Below are positions 40,237-49,759 of a DNA stretch of 64,000 nucleotides, one piece after another. The DNA is taken from assembly GCF_001927245.1 (NCBI RefSeq), contig NZ_MJUX01000001.1, positions 620,001 through 684,000 of the forward strand. Direction: 5' to 3'. The notes under the pieces were generated by a model. That model saw only the letters and a list, made by a program, of their open reading frames with translations. It made no database searches and was not told where the DNA came from. A program made the translations under genes and the position numbers. Each line of letters opens with the position of its first letter. Positions within the stretch are counted from its first letter, which is position 1. This DNA comes from Acuticoccus yangtzensis. Lineage in GTDB: Bacteria > Pseudomonadota > Alphaproteobacteria > Rhizobiales > Amorphaceae.

Positions 40237-41094
40237 TCAGGCGCAGATGCGGTCCGACGGTGTCGCGCGGGTGCCGCTCACCGTACGGACGTAGACGTTG
40301 CGCCATTGGCCGTGACGGGCGAATTGCGCGGTCAGGCCCAGCGTCGTCTCGGGGCCGCCGAGGATCAGAAATCCGTCGCCCGGCATGATCTTGGCGATCC
40401 GCTCCAGCACATTCGTCTTCGTCGGCCGATCGAAATAGATCAGCACGTTGCGGCAGAAGACCACGTCGAACTGGCCCAGCCGGTCGAACGGGTCGAGCAG
40501 GTTTCGCGCCTCGAAGGTGACCCGTTTGCGGATCGCGGGGGAGATGACGTAGTGGTTGCGCTCGCCGCGGGTGAAGTAACGCGACAGGTAATGCTGCGGC
40601 ATCCCGCGCCCGACTTCGAATTGGGTATATTCACCGGCCCGCGCCCGCGCCAGCGCCGCCTGGCTGATGTCGGTGCCGAAGATCTCGAACGTCTGACGGC
40701 CGAACTTGGCCGCATTCTCCTCCAGAAGGATGGCGATCGAATAGGCCTCCTGCCCGGTCGAGGAGGCGGCGGACCAGATGCGGATCGGCCGCCCGCCGCG
40801 CGCGGCGATGAGCTGCGGCAACATGTGATTGATCAGCACCTCGAACGGCGCCTGATCGCGGAAGAAGAGGGATTCGTTGGTGGTCATTGCGTCGACCACC
40901 TCCTCGACCAGCTGGCGCCCTTTCGTCCCGCTGCGCATGGCAACGACGAGATCGGCGAGATCCTTCAGACCGTGTTGCTCGCAGATCGGCTTGAGCCGCG
41001 TCGTCACCAGATACTGCTTGTCGGCGCTGAGGGCGAGCCCGGACCGCTCTTTGAGGATCTTTCGCAGGTAGGCAAAGTCGTCGTCGCGGACCAT
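40237..41094 (-). CDS. cheR: CheR chemoreceptor methyltransferase, 285 aa
   Basis: SAM-dependent methylation of receptor glutamates. The N-terminal helical domain is followed by IRIWSAASSTGQEAYSIAI (SAM site) and DVVFCRNVLIYFD. Overlaps the cheB stop by one base (TGATG). Last gene of the chemotaxis block. Confidence 0.92.
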   Translation of the reverse strand: MVRDDDFAYLRKILKERSGLALSADKQYLVTTRLKPICEQHGLKDLADLVVAMRSGTKGRQLVEEVVDAMTTNESLFFRDQAPFEVLINHMLPQLIAARGGRPIRIWSAASSTGQEAYSIAILLEENAAKFGRQTFEIFGTDISQAALARARAGEYTQFEVGRGMPQHYLSRYFTRGERNHYVISPAIRKRVTFEARNLLDPFDRLGQFDVVFCRNVLIYFDRPTKTNVLERIAKIMPGDGFLILGGPETTLGLTAQFARHGQWRNVYVRTVSGTRATPSDRICA

Positions 41095-42320
41095 CAGAAG
41101 ACTCCCTTCATCGCGCTCTGGACCGCGGCACCCATGTCCGGCAGCGGCAGAACGCGATCCACCACACCGGCACCGACCGCGGCACCCGGCATGCCCCAGA
41201 CGACGCTCGTCGCCTTGTCCTGCGCGTAGATCGCGCCGCCCGCCGCTGAGATCACCTTCGCGCCCTGGCAGCCATCGTTTCCCATCCCGGTCAAAATGAC
41301 ACCGAACACGCCGCGGCCCCAGATTTCCGCCGCCGACACGAAGAGCACGTCGGCGGACGGGCGGCAGAAGTTCACCGGCTCGGTGTCGGTCAGTTTCAGC
41401 CGCTTGGTGCCGGCCGAGTTGCAGACGATCATGTGGTGGCCGCCGGGAGCGATGCGGATTTCGCCCGGCGTCAGCGGCTCGTCCGCGGTCGCCTCCTTGG
41501 CGGTCCAGGCGGTGGCACGGCTGAGGTGCTCGGCCAAGATCGGCGTGAATGCAGCCGGCATGTGTTGGACGATCAGCACAGGCACCGACACCGCGGCAGG
41601 CGGCACCGACGAGAAGAGCGTGATGAGCGCCTGCGGCCCGCCGGTGGAGGAGGCGACGACGAAGACTTGCGGCGGCGGGCGATGGATGCGCGGTGCACGC
41701 GGGGCAGCGAGACCCGCCCCCGCGACCGTCGCCGCCATCATCCCCCCGCCCGCCGTGGCCGGTGCGGCGCGCGCCGCCGTCCCGCTTTGCCGCGCCAGCG
41801 CGGGCGTCGTCAGCGCAGGGGCCGTCAGCGAAGGGGCCGTCGGCGGCGCGCCGTTCGGCGATGCGCCCGGCGCCTTGCCGCGGGTTCCGCCGCGAAAGCC
41901 GAACTGAGCGTCCAAAATGTCGATCACGGCCTGGGCGGCCGGGCGCAGCGCGAACGGCTCGTCCGATGCCGGCTTGCCGACGACGCCGATCGCCCCCTTC
42001 TCCATCGCCTCCGCGCGCATGCGCCCCAACTCCGCCTCCGGCGCCACCACGACGATGGGAAGGCGCGGATCCGCGCTCGCGATCTGCTTCAACAGGCCGA
42101 GCCCGCGAAGGCCCGGCAACTCCGTGTCGAGCACCAGGCAGTCGGGACGCGCCTCGTCGAAGGCGCGCTTCACGTCGGACGGCCCCACGGCATCGGGCGT
42201 CAACGCATAGTTGGAGTGGTTGAGCGCCCGCCGCAGCGCGGTCCGTAAGGCGGCCGAGTGGGCGAGCAGCTGGAGTCGCTTACGGTCCGACACCGGCGCG
42301 GCCCGAACCGCTGAGATCAT
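41094..42320 (-). CDS. cheB: CheB receptor methylesterase, 408 aa
   Basis: Receiver domain with phosphorylatable Asp65 (CLVLDTELPG), Ala/Pro/Thr-rich linker (about 140-205, unusually long), then the esterase with SSTGGPQAL (Ser), IVQHMP (His) and TGMGNDG (Asp). Hydrolyses receptor methyl esters and deamidates. ATG 42320 overlaps the cheW stop (ATGA); the longer frame upstream is shadow sequence. Confidence 0.92.
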   Translation of the reverse strand: MISAVRAAPVSDRKRLQLLAHSAALRTALRRALNHSNYALTPDAVGPSDVKRAFDEARPDCLVLDTELPGLRGLGLLKQIASADPRLPIVVVAPEAELGRMRAEAMEKGAIGVVGKPASDEPFALRPAAQAVIDILDAQFGFRGGTRGKAPGASPNGAPPTAPSLTAPALTTPALARQSGTAARAAPATAGGGMMAATVAGAGLAAPRAPRIHRPPPQVFVVASSTGGPQALITLFSSVPPAAVSVPVLIVQHMPAAFTPILAEHLSRATAWTAKEATADEPLTPGEIRIAPGGHHMIVCNSAGTKRLKLTDTEPVNFCRPSADVLFVSAAEIWGRGVFGVILTGMGNDGCQGAKVISAAGGAIYAQDKATSVVWGMPGAAVGAGVVDRVLPLPDMGAAVQSAMKGVF

Positions 42321-42784
42321 GCGGCAGCCAGTGAGGTCACACCGTCGAACAGGCGGTCCACCGCGACGATGAGAACGAGATGGCTCTCCGAGCGCTGCAC
42401 GCCGGTGACGATCTCGCGCCAGCGGCGATCGAGGTTCATCGGCGCCGGCTCGCGGTCGGCGGCGACGGAGGTCAGAACGTCCCCCATCTCGTCGACCGCG
42501 AGGCCGAAGAGCTCGCCCTGCCGCTCGATCCCGATGGCCATGGTGGGCGCCTTGGACGCGCGGGGGAAGCCCAGGATCTGCCGCGTATCCAGCGCGGTGA
42601 CGATCCGGCCGCGCAGATTGAGCACGCCGATGATGCCCGGCGGGGACTGCGGCACCGTGGTGATGCGCGACAGGAGAAAGACCTCGTGGACCGCCGAGAT
42701 GGGCAGCGCGAACCAGTGACCCGCCAGCCGGGCCGTGACGAATCCGTCGGCCTCGTCCAGAAGCGCATTGCGAGTCTTGGTCAC
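42317..42784 (-). CDS. cheW: CheW coupling protein, 155 aa
   Basis: Single CheW domain: LAGHWFALPISAVHEVF, PPGIIGVLNLRGRIV and the DEMGDVL segment. Links receptors to CheA. Overlaps both cheA and cheB by four bases, so the operon is tightly coupled. Confidence 0.9.
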   Translation of the reverse strand: MTKTRNALLDEADGFVTARLAGHWFALPISAVHEVFLLSRITTVPQSPPGIIGVLNLRGRIVTALDTRQILGFPRASKAPTMAIGIERQGELFGLAVDEMGDVLTSVAADREPAPMNLDRRWREIVTGVQRSESHLVLIVAVDRLFDGVTSLAAA

Positions 42785-45465
42785 GCCGCTTTCTCCCTCT
42801 GAGCGTCCGGCTTGGTGAATTCACGCAAGGAGTCGATGAGACCGTTGCGATCGAGCTTGGAGATGTAGTCCGAGAAGCCGCCTTCGCGGGCCTTGGCGAT
42901 CGCATCGTCGGTCAGCATGCCGGTGAGAGCGACCAGCGGCACGCTCTTCAGACGGTCGATCTTGCGCGCCGCGGCGGCGAACTCGAAGCCGTCCATCTCC
43001 GGCATGTCCACGTCGGTGACGATGACCTTCGGGTGCAGACCGGCCTGCAGCTTGTCGAGCGCCTGGGCGCCGGACGAGCAGACCACCGGCTCGAAGCCCG
43101 CCGCGCGCACCACCGGCGCCACGAGGTTGCGGAAGAAGGGCGAGTCGTCGACCAAGAGGATCTTGACCGTTTCGTCCACCTTCACGCGCTGGTGCGGGTC
43201 GAACCAGTGGTTGGAGGCGAGGCCCAGGAAGTAGCCGACGTCGATCACCTCGGCATGGGCGCCGCCGATGATGGCCGAGCCCAGGATGCCGGGCTGTTCG
43301 GACGGGATCTGCACGTCCACCACGTCATCGACGATGTCGACGATCTCGTCCACCAGGAGGCCCATCGACTTGCCGTCGTCCGACATGACGAGCAGCGGCT
43401 TGCGCTCCTTGGAGTCCGGATCGGGCGGGCCGCCGAACCACACGAGCGGGATGAGCTCGTTGTTGTACTGGATGTGCCATTGGCCCTCGGACTGGTCGGC
43501 ATCGGCCAGGCACACGTCCTCGAGGCGCGTGATGAGGCTGATGGGCAGCGCCTTGCGGTTCTGCGTGGCGGCGCGGAACATGAGAAGGAGCTGCTTGTCC
43601 TCGGCGGCGATGGCGTCTTCCTCCTCCTGCGCGGCGGCCGACATGCTGGCCTCCGACGGGGTGGCCGAGGCCGAACGCACGCCATTGGGATCGACGATCA
43701 TGATCACCCGTCCGTCGCCCAGGATGGTCGACCCGGAGAAGTGCTCGATGTTGCGCAGCGCGTGAGGCAGCGGCTTCACGACGATTTCCTCCGTCCGCAG
43801 CACCGAATCGACCAGCATGCCGAACCTCAGCCCGCGGGCGCGGATGACCATGACGAAGCCTTCGGTGCTTTCGTCGGCGGTCCGGGGCATGCCGTTCTCG
43901 TCCGTCGCGGTCGGAAGTTGCAGGACGGTTCTGAGGTCGACGATGGGGAGCAGCCGGTCGCGCGAGCGCAGCACCGGCGAGTCCTTGATGAGCTGGATCG
44001 AGTGGGCGCCGCCCGGCTCCACCTTCAGAAGCTCGTCCACCGACGTCTGCGGGATGGCGAAATCCTCGCCGTCCACGCCGACGATGAGCGCGCGCAAGAT
44101 GGCCAGCGTCAGCGGGATCTTGAGCGTGAAGACCGATCCCTGCCCCTGGACGGAGCGCACGTCGATCGAGCCGCCGATGCGTTCCACGTTCGACTGCACG
44201 ACGTCCATGCCGACGCCGCGGCCGGACACCGAGGTGACCTGGGCGGCGGTAGAGAATCCGGGCTCGAAGATGAACGAGAAGATCTGCTCGTTCGTCATCC
44301 GGTCGGCGTCTTCCTGCGTGGCGATACCGCGCTCGACCGCCTTCGCCTTGATGCGGTCGACGTTGAGGCCGCGCCCGTCGTCCCCGATCTCCACCAGGAT
44401 CTGGCCGCCTTCATGGTAGGCGTTCAGCTTGATGTGGCCCTTCTCCGGCTTGCCGGCGGCCAAGCGCTCTGAGGGGATCTCGAGGCCATGGTCCGCCGCA
44501 TTGCGGACCATGTGCATGAGCGGATCCTTGATGGATTCCAGCACCTGCCGGTCGAGCTCGGTCTGAGCGCCGTTCATCTCGAGTTCGATCGTCTTGCCGA
44601 GGTTGGCCGCGACGTCGCGCACGATGCGCGGCAACTTGCGCCAGGCGTTGCCGATCGGCTGCATGCGCGTCGACATGACGGCCTGCTGCAACTCGCCCGT
44701 GACGGTGGAGAGGCGCTGGAGCGCGAGCTTGTGGCTCGTGCGCTCTTCGTTGCGCATGATCTCGGTCAGCTCGTTGCGGGTCAGCACCAGCTCCGAGACG
44801 ACGGTCATCAGGTGCTCGAGCGTCTCGACGGAGACGCGGATGGAGCTCGATTCGGACTCGCCGCCCGACGCCTTCTCTTCCGGCTTGTCCGCCTTCGCGG
44901 CCGGCTTCGGGGCGGGTTTGGGCGCCGGCTTCGGGGCCGGTTTGGCTTCAGCCTTCGGCGCGGGTGCGGGCGCGGCAGCCGGCTCCGGAGCGGCCGGGGC
45001 CGGTGCGTCCGCCGCCGCCTCCTCCTCGACCGCGACCTCGGGCTGCGCATCGTCAGGGCCGTGCAGCACCTCGGCGGAGGCGTCGGACCCGGCCTGCTGA
45101 AGGGCCAGGATGATCGACTCGTCGTTGCCTTCCGGCTCGGTGCCGCCGGAGGACTCGATCGCCCCCAGCAGATATTTCAGCCGGTCGACGACGTGAAGCA
45201 TCGCGTCGATGGCGTCGTTCGTGACGGGCTCGCCATTGCGCAGGCGGTCCATCAAGGTCTCGGCGTGGTGCGCGAGGCCGGCCATGCGCGGCAGGCCGAG
45301 GAAGCCGCAAGTGCCCTTGATGGTGTGCATCAGGCGGAAGAGCTCGTTGAGCATCGACGCCGGTTCAGGCTCGTGCTCGAGCTCGACCAGCCTCACGTCC
45401 ACCTGTTCCAACGCCTCTTGCGTGTCGGTGATGAATTCGGCGAGGAGTTCGTCGATCCCGTCCAT
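42781..45465 (-). CDS. cheA: Hybrid CheA histidine kinase with C-terminal receiver, 894 aa
   Basis: Domains in order: HPt with His47 (LMHTIKGTCGFLG), an Ala/Pro/Lys linker (about 130-200) without a clear P2 domain, dimerisation, ATPase (HMVRNAADHGLE, GDDGRGLNVDRI, GRGVGMDVV), one CheW-like domain, a second CheW-like domain (about 625-755), and a receiver (KILLVDDSPFFRN, TDVDMPEMDGFE). The additional receiver is typical of alphaproteobacterial and FrzE-like kinases and may act as a phosphate sink or as the CheY equivalent. No separate cheY in the window. Confidence 0.92.
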   Translation of the reverse strand: MDGIDELLAEFITDTQEALEQVDVRLVELEHEPEPASMLNELFRLMHTIKGTCGFLGLPRMAGLAHHAETLMDRLRNGEPVTNDAIDAMLHVVDRLKYLLGAIESSGGTEPEGNDESIILALQQAGSDASAEVLHGPDDAQPEVAVEEEAAADAPAPAAPEPAAAPAPAPKAEAKPAPKPAPKPAPKPAAKADKPEEKASGGESESSSIRVSVETLEHLMTVVSELVLTRNELTEIMRNEERTSHKLALQRLSTVTGELQQAVMSTRMQPIGNAWRKLPRIVRDVAANLGKTIELEMNGAQTELDRQVLESIKDPLMHMVRNAADHGLEIPSERLAAGKPEKGHIKLNAYHEGGQILVEIGDDGRGLNVDRIKAKAVERGIATQEDADRMTNEQIFSFIFEPGFSTAAQVTSVSGRGVGMDVVQSNVERIGGSIDVRSVQGQGSVFTLKIPLTLAILRALIVGVDGEDFAIPQTSVDELLKVEPGGAHSIQLIKDSPVLRSRDRLLPIVDLRTVLQLPTATDENGMPRTADESTEGFVMVIRARGLRFGMLVDSVLRTEEIVVKPLPHALRNIEHFSGSTILGDGRVIMIVDPNGVRSASATPSEASMSAAAQEEEDAIAAEDKQLLLMFRAATQNRKALPISLITRLEDVCLADADQSEGQWHIQYNNELIPLVWFGGPPDPDSKERKPLLVMSDDGKSMGLLVDEIVDIVDDVVDVQIPSEQPGILGSAIIGGAHAEVIDVGYFLGLASNHWFDPHQRVKVDETVKILLVDDSPFFRNLVAPVVRAAGFEPVVCSSGAQALDKLQAGLHPKVIVTDVDMPEMDGFEFAAAARKIDRLKSVPLVALTGMLTDDAIAKAREGGFSDYISKLDRNGLIDSLREFTKPDAQREKAA

Positions 45466-45492
45466 GGATATTGGTCCTCTAAGGCGTCAGGT

Positions 45493-47154
45493 TCAGGCCG
45501 CGTCGGAGCGCATGGAGGCGATGAAGTTCGCCATGCGGGTGCGCAGTGTGTCGGCCTGCGTCGTCAGTTCGTCGGACGCAGCGACGATGTCATTCGCCCC
45601 CGTCCCCGTATCGTTGGCAGCCTTCGACACATCGATGATGATGGACGACACGTCTTGCGTGGAGACTGCCGCCTGTTGCACGGATTGGGCGATGGCCCCG
45701 GTGGCCGCGGACTGCTCCTCGATGGCCGATGCCACGCTGGAGGCCAGTTCGTTGGCCTTGGTGAAGCTCGTCTTCAGGCTTTGGATGGCGTGAACCACAC
45801 GGTCCACGTCCGCCTGAACGGCTTGGATCTGCGATGAGATTTCCTTCGTCGCGCTGCCGGTCTGCTCGGCGAGCGACTTCACTTCCATGGCGACGACGGC
45901 AAAGCCTTTGCCCGCGTCCCCGGCCCGTGCCGCCTCGATGGTGGCATTAAGGGCGAGAAGGTTGGTCTGACTGGCGATGTCCTCGATGAGGTCGACCACC
46001 TGGCCGATCTTCTTGGCCGAACCCGAAAGTCCTTCGACCACCTTGTTTGCGCTCTCGGCCTGGTTCAGGGCCTCCAGCGAAATCTGCGTCGACTGGTGGA
46101 CCTGGGCGCCGATCTCCTGGGCGGAGGCGGCGAGCTCTTCGGCGGCCGAGGCGACGGCCTGCACGTTGGAGCTCGTCTCCTCCGCGGCGTGCGAGACACG
46201 GTCCGATTGGGTGGTGGACTGCTTGGCGCTGTTGCGAAGCTGTCCGGCGCTCGACGAAAGTTGGCTCGCCGCCGCAGACAGGCTGCGCACCACCGAGTTG
46301 ACGTCCTGATCGAGCCGCGCGATCTGCCGCTCGATGGCCTCGCGCTGGTGCACGGCGCGGTCCTCGCGCTCTTTGCGGGCGGTCGCGCGCATCGTTTCGA
46401 CTTCGATGAGGTGCAGGCGCAGCGCCTCGGCGCTTTTGGCGAGGGAGCCGAGTTCGTCGTTACGCGCCGTGCCGTCGACCGGCGTATTGAGGGCGCCTTC
46501 TTCGAGCTCGCGCAGCCGGTCGCGAACGGACAGCAACGGACGAGAGATCTGCGTCGTCGCGGTCCACAGCGAGTAGCCGGTTCCGGCGAGAATACCGACG
46601 AGCGGCAGCCCGATGGTCCAAATCAGCGCCGAGGTGATCTCGCTGACGATGTAGGCGAGGTCTTCTTCGGCCATGGCGACGAGGCCGCCGGCGATTTCCT
46701 TGAGCACCTCGGACGCTGCGGCCATGGATTGGCGCGCGTTCTCGATCTGGTAGTTGCCGGTTGTGCCGGTCGTTTCGATGCTTTCGATCAGGGCGCGGCG
46801 CTCTGCAAGCACGGCTTCCACCGGCTGGCGCGCGTCGATGCCGAGATTGAAGCCCGCCAGGCGGGCGGCCATGCGCTCCAGGTCCTCTTCGACCTGGGCG
46901 ATCGCCCCGGAGAGCGGATCCATCCGCGGGTTCTTCCCCCGGCTGACGTCCTCATAGACGGCGGCGGCCGCCATGTTCAGGTATAAAAGATCGCTTTCGA
47001 AGTCGACGAGAAGCCGCTCAGCGTCGATGTCACCCGCCATATTGGCGACCGAGCCGCGAATGTTGAGCAAGTTGTAGGTTGCAAGGCCAGTCAGCATCAC
47101 GAGGCTTGCGCCCATGACGGCGACGATGGCGACTATGCGAAGCTTGACTGACAC
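45493..47154 (-). CDS. Methyl-accepting chemotaxis protein, 553 aa
   Basis: TM1 near 7-29, a helical periplasmic sensor (about 30-185) with no recognised ligand domain, TM2 near 190-212, HAMP, then the signalling domain with NLLALNATIEAARAGDAGKG at the hairpin tip. It lies immediately upstream of cheA and should be the operon's own receptor. C-terminus lacks a CheR-tethering pentapeptide. Confidence 0.9.
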   Translation of the reverse strand: MSVKLRIVAIVAVMGASLVMLTGLATYNLLNIRGSVANMAGDIDAERLLVDFESDLLYLNMAAAAVYEDVSRGKNPRMDPLSGAIAQVEEDLERMAARLAGFNLGIDARQPVEAVLAERRALIESIETTGTTGNYQIENARQSMAAASEVLKEIAGGLVAMAEEDLAYIVSEITSALIWTIGLPLVGILAGTGYSLWTATTQISRPLLSVRDRLRELEEGALNTPVDGTARNDELGSLAKSAEALRLHLIEVETMRATARKEREDRAVHQREAIERQIARLDQDVNSVVRSLSAAASQLSSSAGQLRNSAKQSTTQSDRVSHAAEETSSNVQAVASAAEELAASAQEIGAQVHQSTQISLEALNQAESANKVVEGLSGSAKKIGQVVDLIEDIASQTNLLALNATIEAARAGDAGKGFAVVAMEVKSLAEQTGSATKEISSQIQAVQADVDRVVHAIQSLKTSFTKANELASSVASAIEEQSAATGAIAQSVQQAAVSTQDVSSIIIDVSKAANDTGTGANDIVAASDELTTQADTLRTRMANFIASMRSDAA

Positions 47155-47199
47155 GAGAGGCCCTTTCTGCGGAAAGAACCGGGCGCGGGGCCCGGCCGG

Positions 47200-47742
47200 T
47201 TAGTGCTTGGACGGCGCGCCGGCGTAGGTGGCGGGCGTGTCGCGCGGGTCCTGCGGCACGGCGGAGTCGTGCGCGGCGGCGGCGACTTTGCGCATCGCGT
47301 CCGGTTCGGAGAGGTTGATGTAGTTGAGGCCGTCCACCAGCAGATCCTGGACGACGTCGGCGCCCATCCGCGCATTGACGGCGGCCTTCACCTCGGTGGC
47401 GAAGTTGCCCAGGTCGAGCCGTTGCAACTTCCCGAAATTGGTTTCCGCGTGGGAGTAGAGGTTGCGGAAGATCTCGTCCGTGAGGAACGGGTCCGGCGAG
47501 GAGGCGAGCGAGCGCAGCACCGCTGCGTCGGCGGTGTAGACCATGCGCACGACGACATAGCCCTCGACCTTGCCGCGCTCGACGACCGGAACGCTCATGG
47601 TCGGCAGCGACGTGTAGCGCAGGCCCTCCAGCTTGGGCTTCGCCTCCTCCTCGCCGGAATTGATGGCGAAGTTGGCCGCTGCATAACCGGCGCCGAGCGT
47701 GACGACGACGGCCCACATGCCGACCATCAGCGCCCCTCTCAT
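47200..47742 (-). CDS. Membrane-anchored protein of the flagellar/chemotaxis block, 180 aa
   Basis: One N-terminal membrane helix (MVGMWAVVVTLGAGYAAANFA) then a soluble domain (VPVVERGKVEGYVVVRMVYT) of unknown fold. Position among flagellar genes, size and topology recall FliL-like stator-associated proteins, but key features are not clear. Overlaps the 118-aa gene by four bases. Confidence 0.6.
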   Translation of the reverse strand: MRGALMVGMWAVVVTLGAGYAAANFAINSGEEEAKPKLEGLRYTSLPTMSVPVVERGKVEGYVVVRMVYTADAAVLRSLASSPDPFLTDEIFRNLYSHAETNFGKLQRLDLGNFATEVKAAVNARMGADVVQDLLVDGLNYINLSEPDAMRKVAAAAHDSAVPQDPRDTPATYAGAPSKH

Positions 47743-48095
47743 TGCAGGGCCTCGAGACCGGTGGTCATCGGCGCGCGCGGGCCGTAGGTGCCGTCCGATT
47801 CCTCGGCGAGCACGGCCTCGGTGACGATTTCGGAGATGATGCGGGCGGCTTCGAGACGGCGCAGGAGGAGCTTTTCTTCGACCGCCAATTTGGCACGAAG
47901 GCGGCGGACCTGCTCCAGGGTCTGCTCATCCTCGGCCGCGTGTCCCTTGCCGAGGCGCGACAGTTCAAGGAGCGCGCGGCCCTTGGCGTCGGCGAGCGCC
48001 TTGTCGTCGATCGACGCGGAAGCCTTCATCGCGGCGATGGAGGTGTCGATCAGACCTTCGAGGCGGTTGAAGGCGGTGGTGATACCGGTCGTCAT
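47739..48095 (-). CDS. Hypothetical flagellar-operon protein, 118 aa
   Basis: Predominantly helical and charged (EQTLEQVRRLRAKLAVEEKLLLRRLE), so probably coiled-coil, like flagellar chaperones. No family assigned. ATG 48095 overlaps the FlgJ-like stop (ATGA). Confidence 0.6.
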   Translation of the reverse strand: MTTGITTAFNRLEGLIDTSIAAMKASASIDDKALADAKGRALLELSRLGKGHAAEDEQTLEQVRRLRAKLAVEEKLLLRRLEAARIISEIVTEAVLAEESDGTYGPRAPMTTGLEALQ

Positions 48096-48478
48096 GACGC
48101 GGGTCCTTTTTGCTCGTCGAGCATGGAGTTGATGATGTCGGCGATGCCGATGCCGCCGGACGCGGCGACTTCCGAGGCCAGGTGCTGGGCGAATACGCCG
48201 CGCCAGAGCTTGCCGGCCTGGCCGCCCCAGACGATCGATTCGTCGTCGGGCAGCATGTGTTCGACGAAATCCGTCAACGCGACCGCCTCGAACTCGCGGC
48301 CGACGGACTTCGCTTCGAGCGCGCGGGCGGCGGCCGGCTTGGCGGCGCGGATCGCATGCGCGAAGTCGACATGGCCCGGCACGGCCCGGTCGGCGGTGCG
48401 CGCAGCCTCGCTCACCTGCGGCAACGGGGTCGCCGGCAGTTCGCTCTTCAATGCTGTGATCGGTGTTATCGACGTCAT
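48092..48478 (-). CDS. flgJ: FlgJ-like rod-binding protein (N-terminal domain only), 128 aa
   Basis: Contains the rod-binding core SVGREFEAVALTDFVEHML, WRGVFAQHLASEVAASGGIGIAD (shown in parts). No muramidase domain follows, as in most alphaproteobacteria. Acts in assembling the flagellar rod in the periplasm. 130 bases of intergenic sequence precede it. Confidence 0.78.
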   Translation of the reverse strand: MTSITPITALKSELPATPLPQVSEAARTADRAVPGHVDFAHAIRAAKPAAARALEAKSVGREFEAVALTDFVEHMLPDDESIVWGGQAGKLWRGVFAQHLASEVAASGGIGIADIINSMLDEQKGPAS

Positions 48479-48608
48479 CGGCAGATCGGCCTTTCAGCAT
48501 TCGACTGGACGTTAAGGGGGGACGCTGGCGACAGGCTTGCCGGGCGGGGCTGTTGCGCCGGATCGAGCCAGCCTGGGCGCATCGCGCGGGTGATGCGCGG
48601 GGACGTGT

Positions 48609-49004
48609 TCAGGGCGGCGGGCGGCGCGGTGAGCGCCCTGGCGTACTCACGAGTGTCTCGAGATATTTGCGTTCCGCCTTGCGCCGTTCCGCCGTGGCGG
48701 CGGCATCGGCGCGGTCGGCCAGAACCTCCGCCGCGTGCTCCTGGCGGCCGTGATTGTGGTTGCGCTCATCCGCCACCCGGCGCAGACGCTCCGTCGTGCG
48801 GCCGTTGCGCCGCAGCGTCTCGGCCATCGAGGATACCGCGAAGCCGTGCAGCGCATTGGTCTCGTTGAGTGCGCCGAGGATCTCGTCCGCCTGGGCGCGG
48901 CTTTCCTCGAACCGCGCCTTCGCGGCGATGCTCTCGGCCTTCGCCGCATCGGCCAGCGCCCGCTGGGCCCGCGCCAGCCGCTTCAGACGGTCCGCGCTCG
49001 TCAT
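48609..49004 (-). CDS. FliJ-like flagellar protein, 131 aa
   Basis: Almost wholly helical and charged, matching the coiled-coil chaperone profile of FliJ in size and position beside fliR and flhA. No diagnostic motif, so the name is by context. Start overlaps the fliR stop. Confidence 0.6.
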   Translation of the reverse strand: MTSADRLKRLARAQRALADAAKAESIAAKARFEESRAQADEILGALNETNALHGFAVSSMAETLRRNGRTTERLRRVADERNHNHGRQEHAAEVLADRADAAATAERRKAERKYLETLVSTPGRSPRRPPP

Positions 49005-49759
49005 AGCGCCCCCGTCAGCTGGCGGAAGGCGTCGGCGAAGGCGAGCATCATCTCGCGCACCGCCATCGCCATCATGATGAGCCCGCCTGCGGTCACGAAG
49101 GGCAGCGAGACGAAGAAGACCGGGATCGACGGCGATAGCTTGTTGGTGATGCCGACGGCGAAGTTGATCACCACCGAATAGATGAAGAAGGGCGCGGCCA
49201 GCCGAAGGGCCACCAGGAAAGCGGCGGCGATCTGGTCGGACACCGCCACCAGCGCCTCGCGCACGTCGAGCACCGCGCCCGGCGCCAGAACCGTGTAGGA
49301 GCCGACGAGGGCGCGCAGGATCTCGTAATGCAGATCGCCGACGAAGATGATCACGGTCGCCGTCGCCATGAAGAGCGTTGCCGCCGCCTGACCGGGTTCG
49401 CCGGCTTCCAGCGACAGGCCCGGCACGCCGCCGAGGCCGATCGCGTTGGCGATGGCGATGGACATGGTCTGAAAGGCCATCATCAGAAGGCGCGACAACA
49501 GGCCGATCATGAAACCGATCACCGACTCGGTGACGAGGACGGCGACGATCTCGCCCGGCGTCCCCTGCCCCACCGCGGCGACCGCCTGGTCGATCACCAT
49601 CGGCGACACGGCGAGCGCGATGCCGAGCGCGATGAAAAGCTTCACCTGCACCGCGATACGGATCGACGACAGCCCGGGAGCGATCAGGAAGACGCCGCCG
49701 ACGCGGGCGAAAATCACCGCGACGGCGAGCACCAGGGCGGCGGGGCCCTCGATCGTCAC
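49001..49759 (-). CDS. fliR: Flagellar export protein FliR, 252 aa
   Basis: Polytopic type III export gate component. [16 protein letters not shown] at the N-terminus and [21 protein letters not shown] at the end (given in parts) are FliR hallmarks. Overlaps flhA by four bases. No flhB in the window. Confidence 0.88.
   Translation of the reverse strand: MTIEGPAALVLAVAVIFARVGGVFLIAPGLSSIRIAVQVKLFIALGIALAVSPMVIDQAVAAVGQGTPGEIVAVLVTESVIGFMIGLLSRLLMMAFQTMSIAIANAIGLGGVPGLSLEAGEPGQAAATLFMATATVIIFVGDLHYEILRALVGSYTVLAPGAVLDVREALVAVSDQIAAAFLVALRLAAPFFIYSVVINFAVGITNKLSPSIPVFFVSLPFVTAGGLIMMAMAVREMMLAFADAFRQLTGAL

Noticed and set aside
43033-44472. Long plus-strand frame within cheA
   Set aside because: His/Arg/Asp-rich shadow opposite a conserved gene, no domain.
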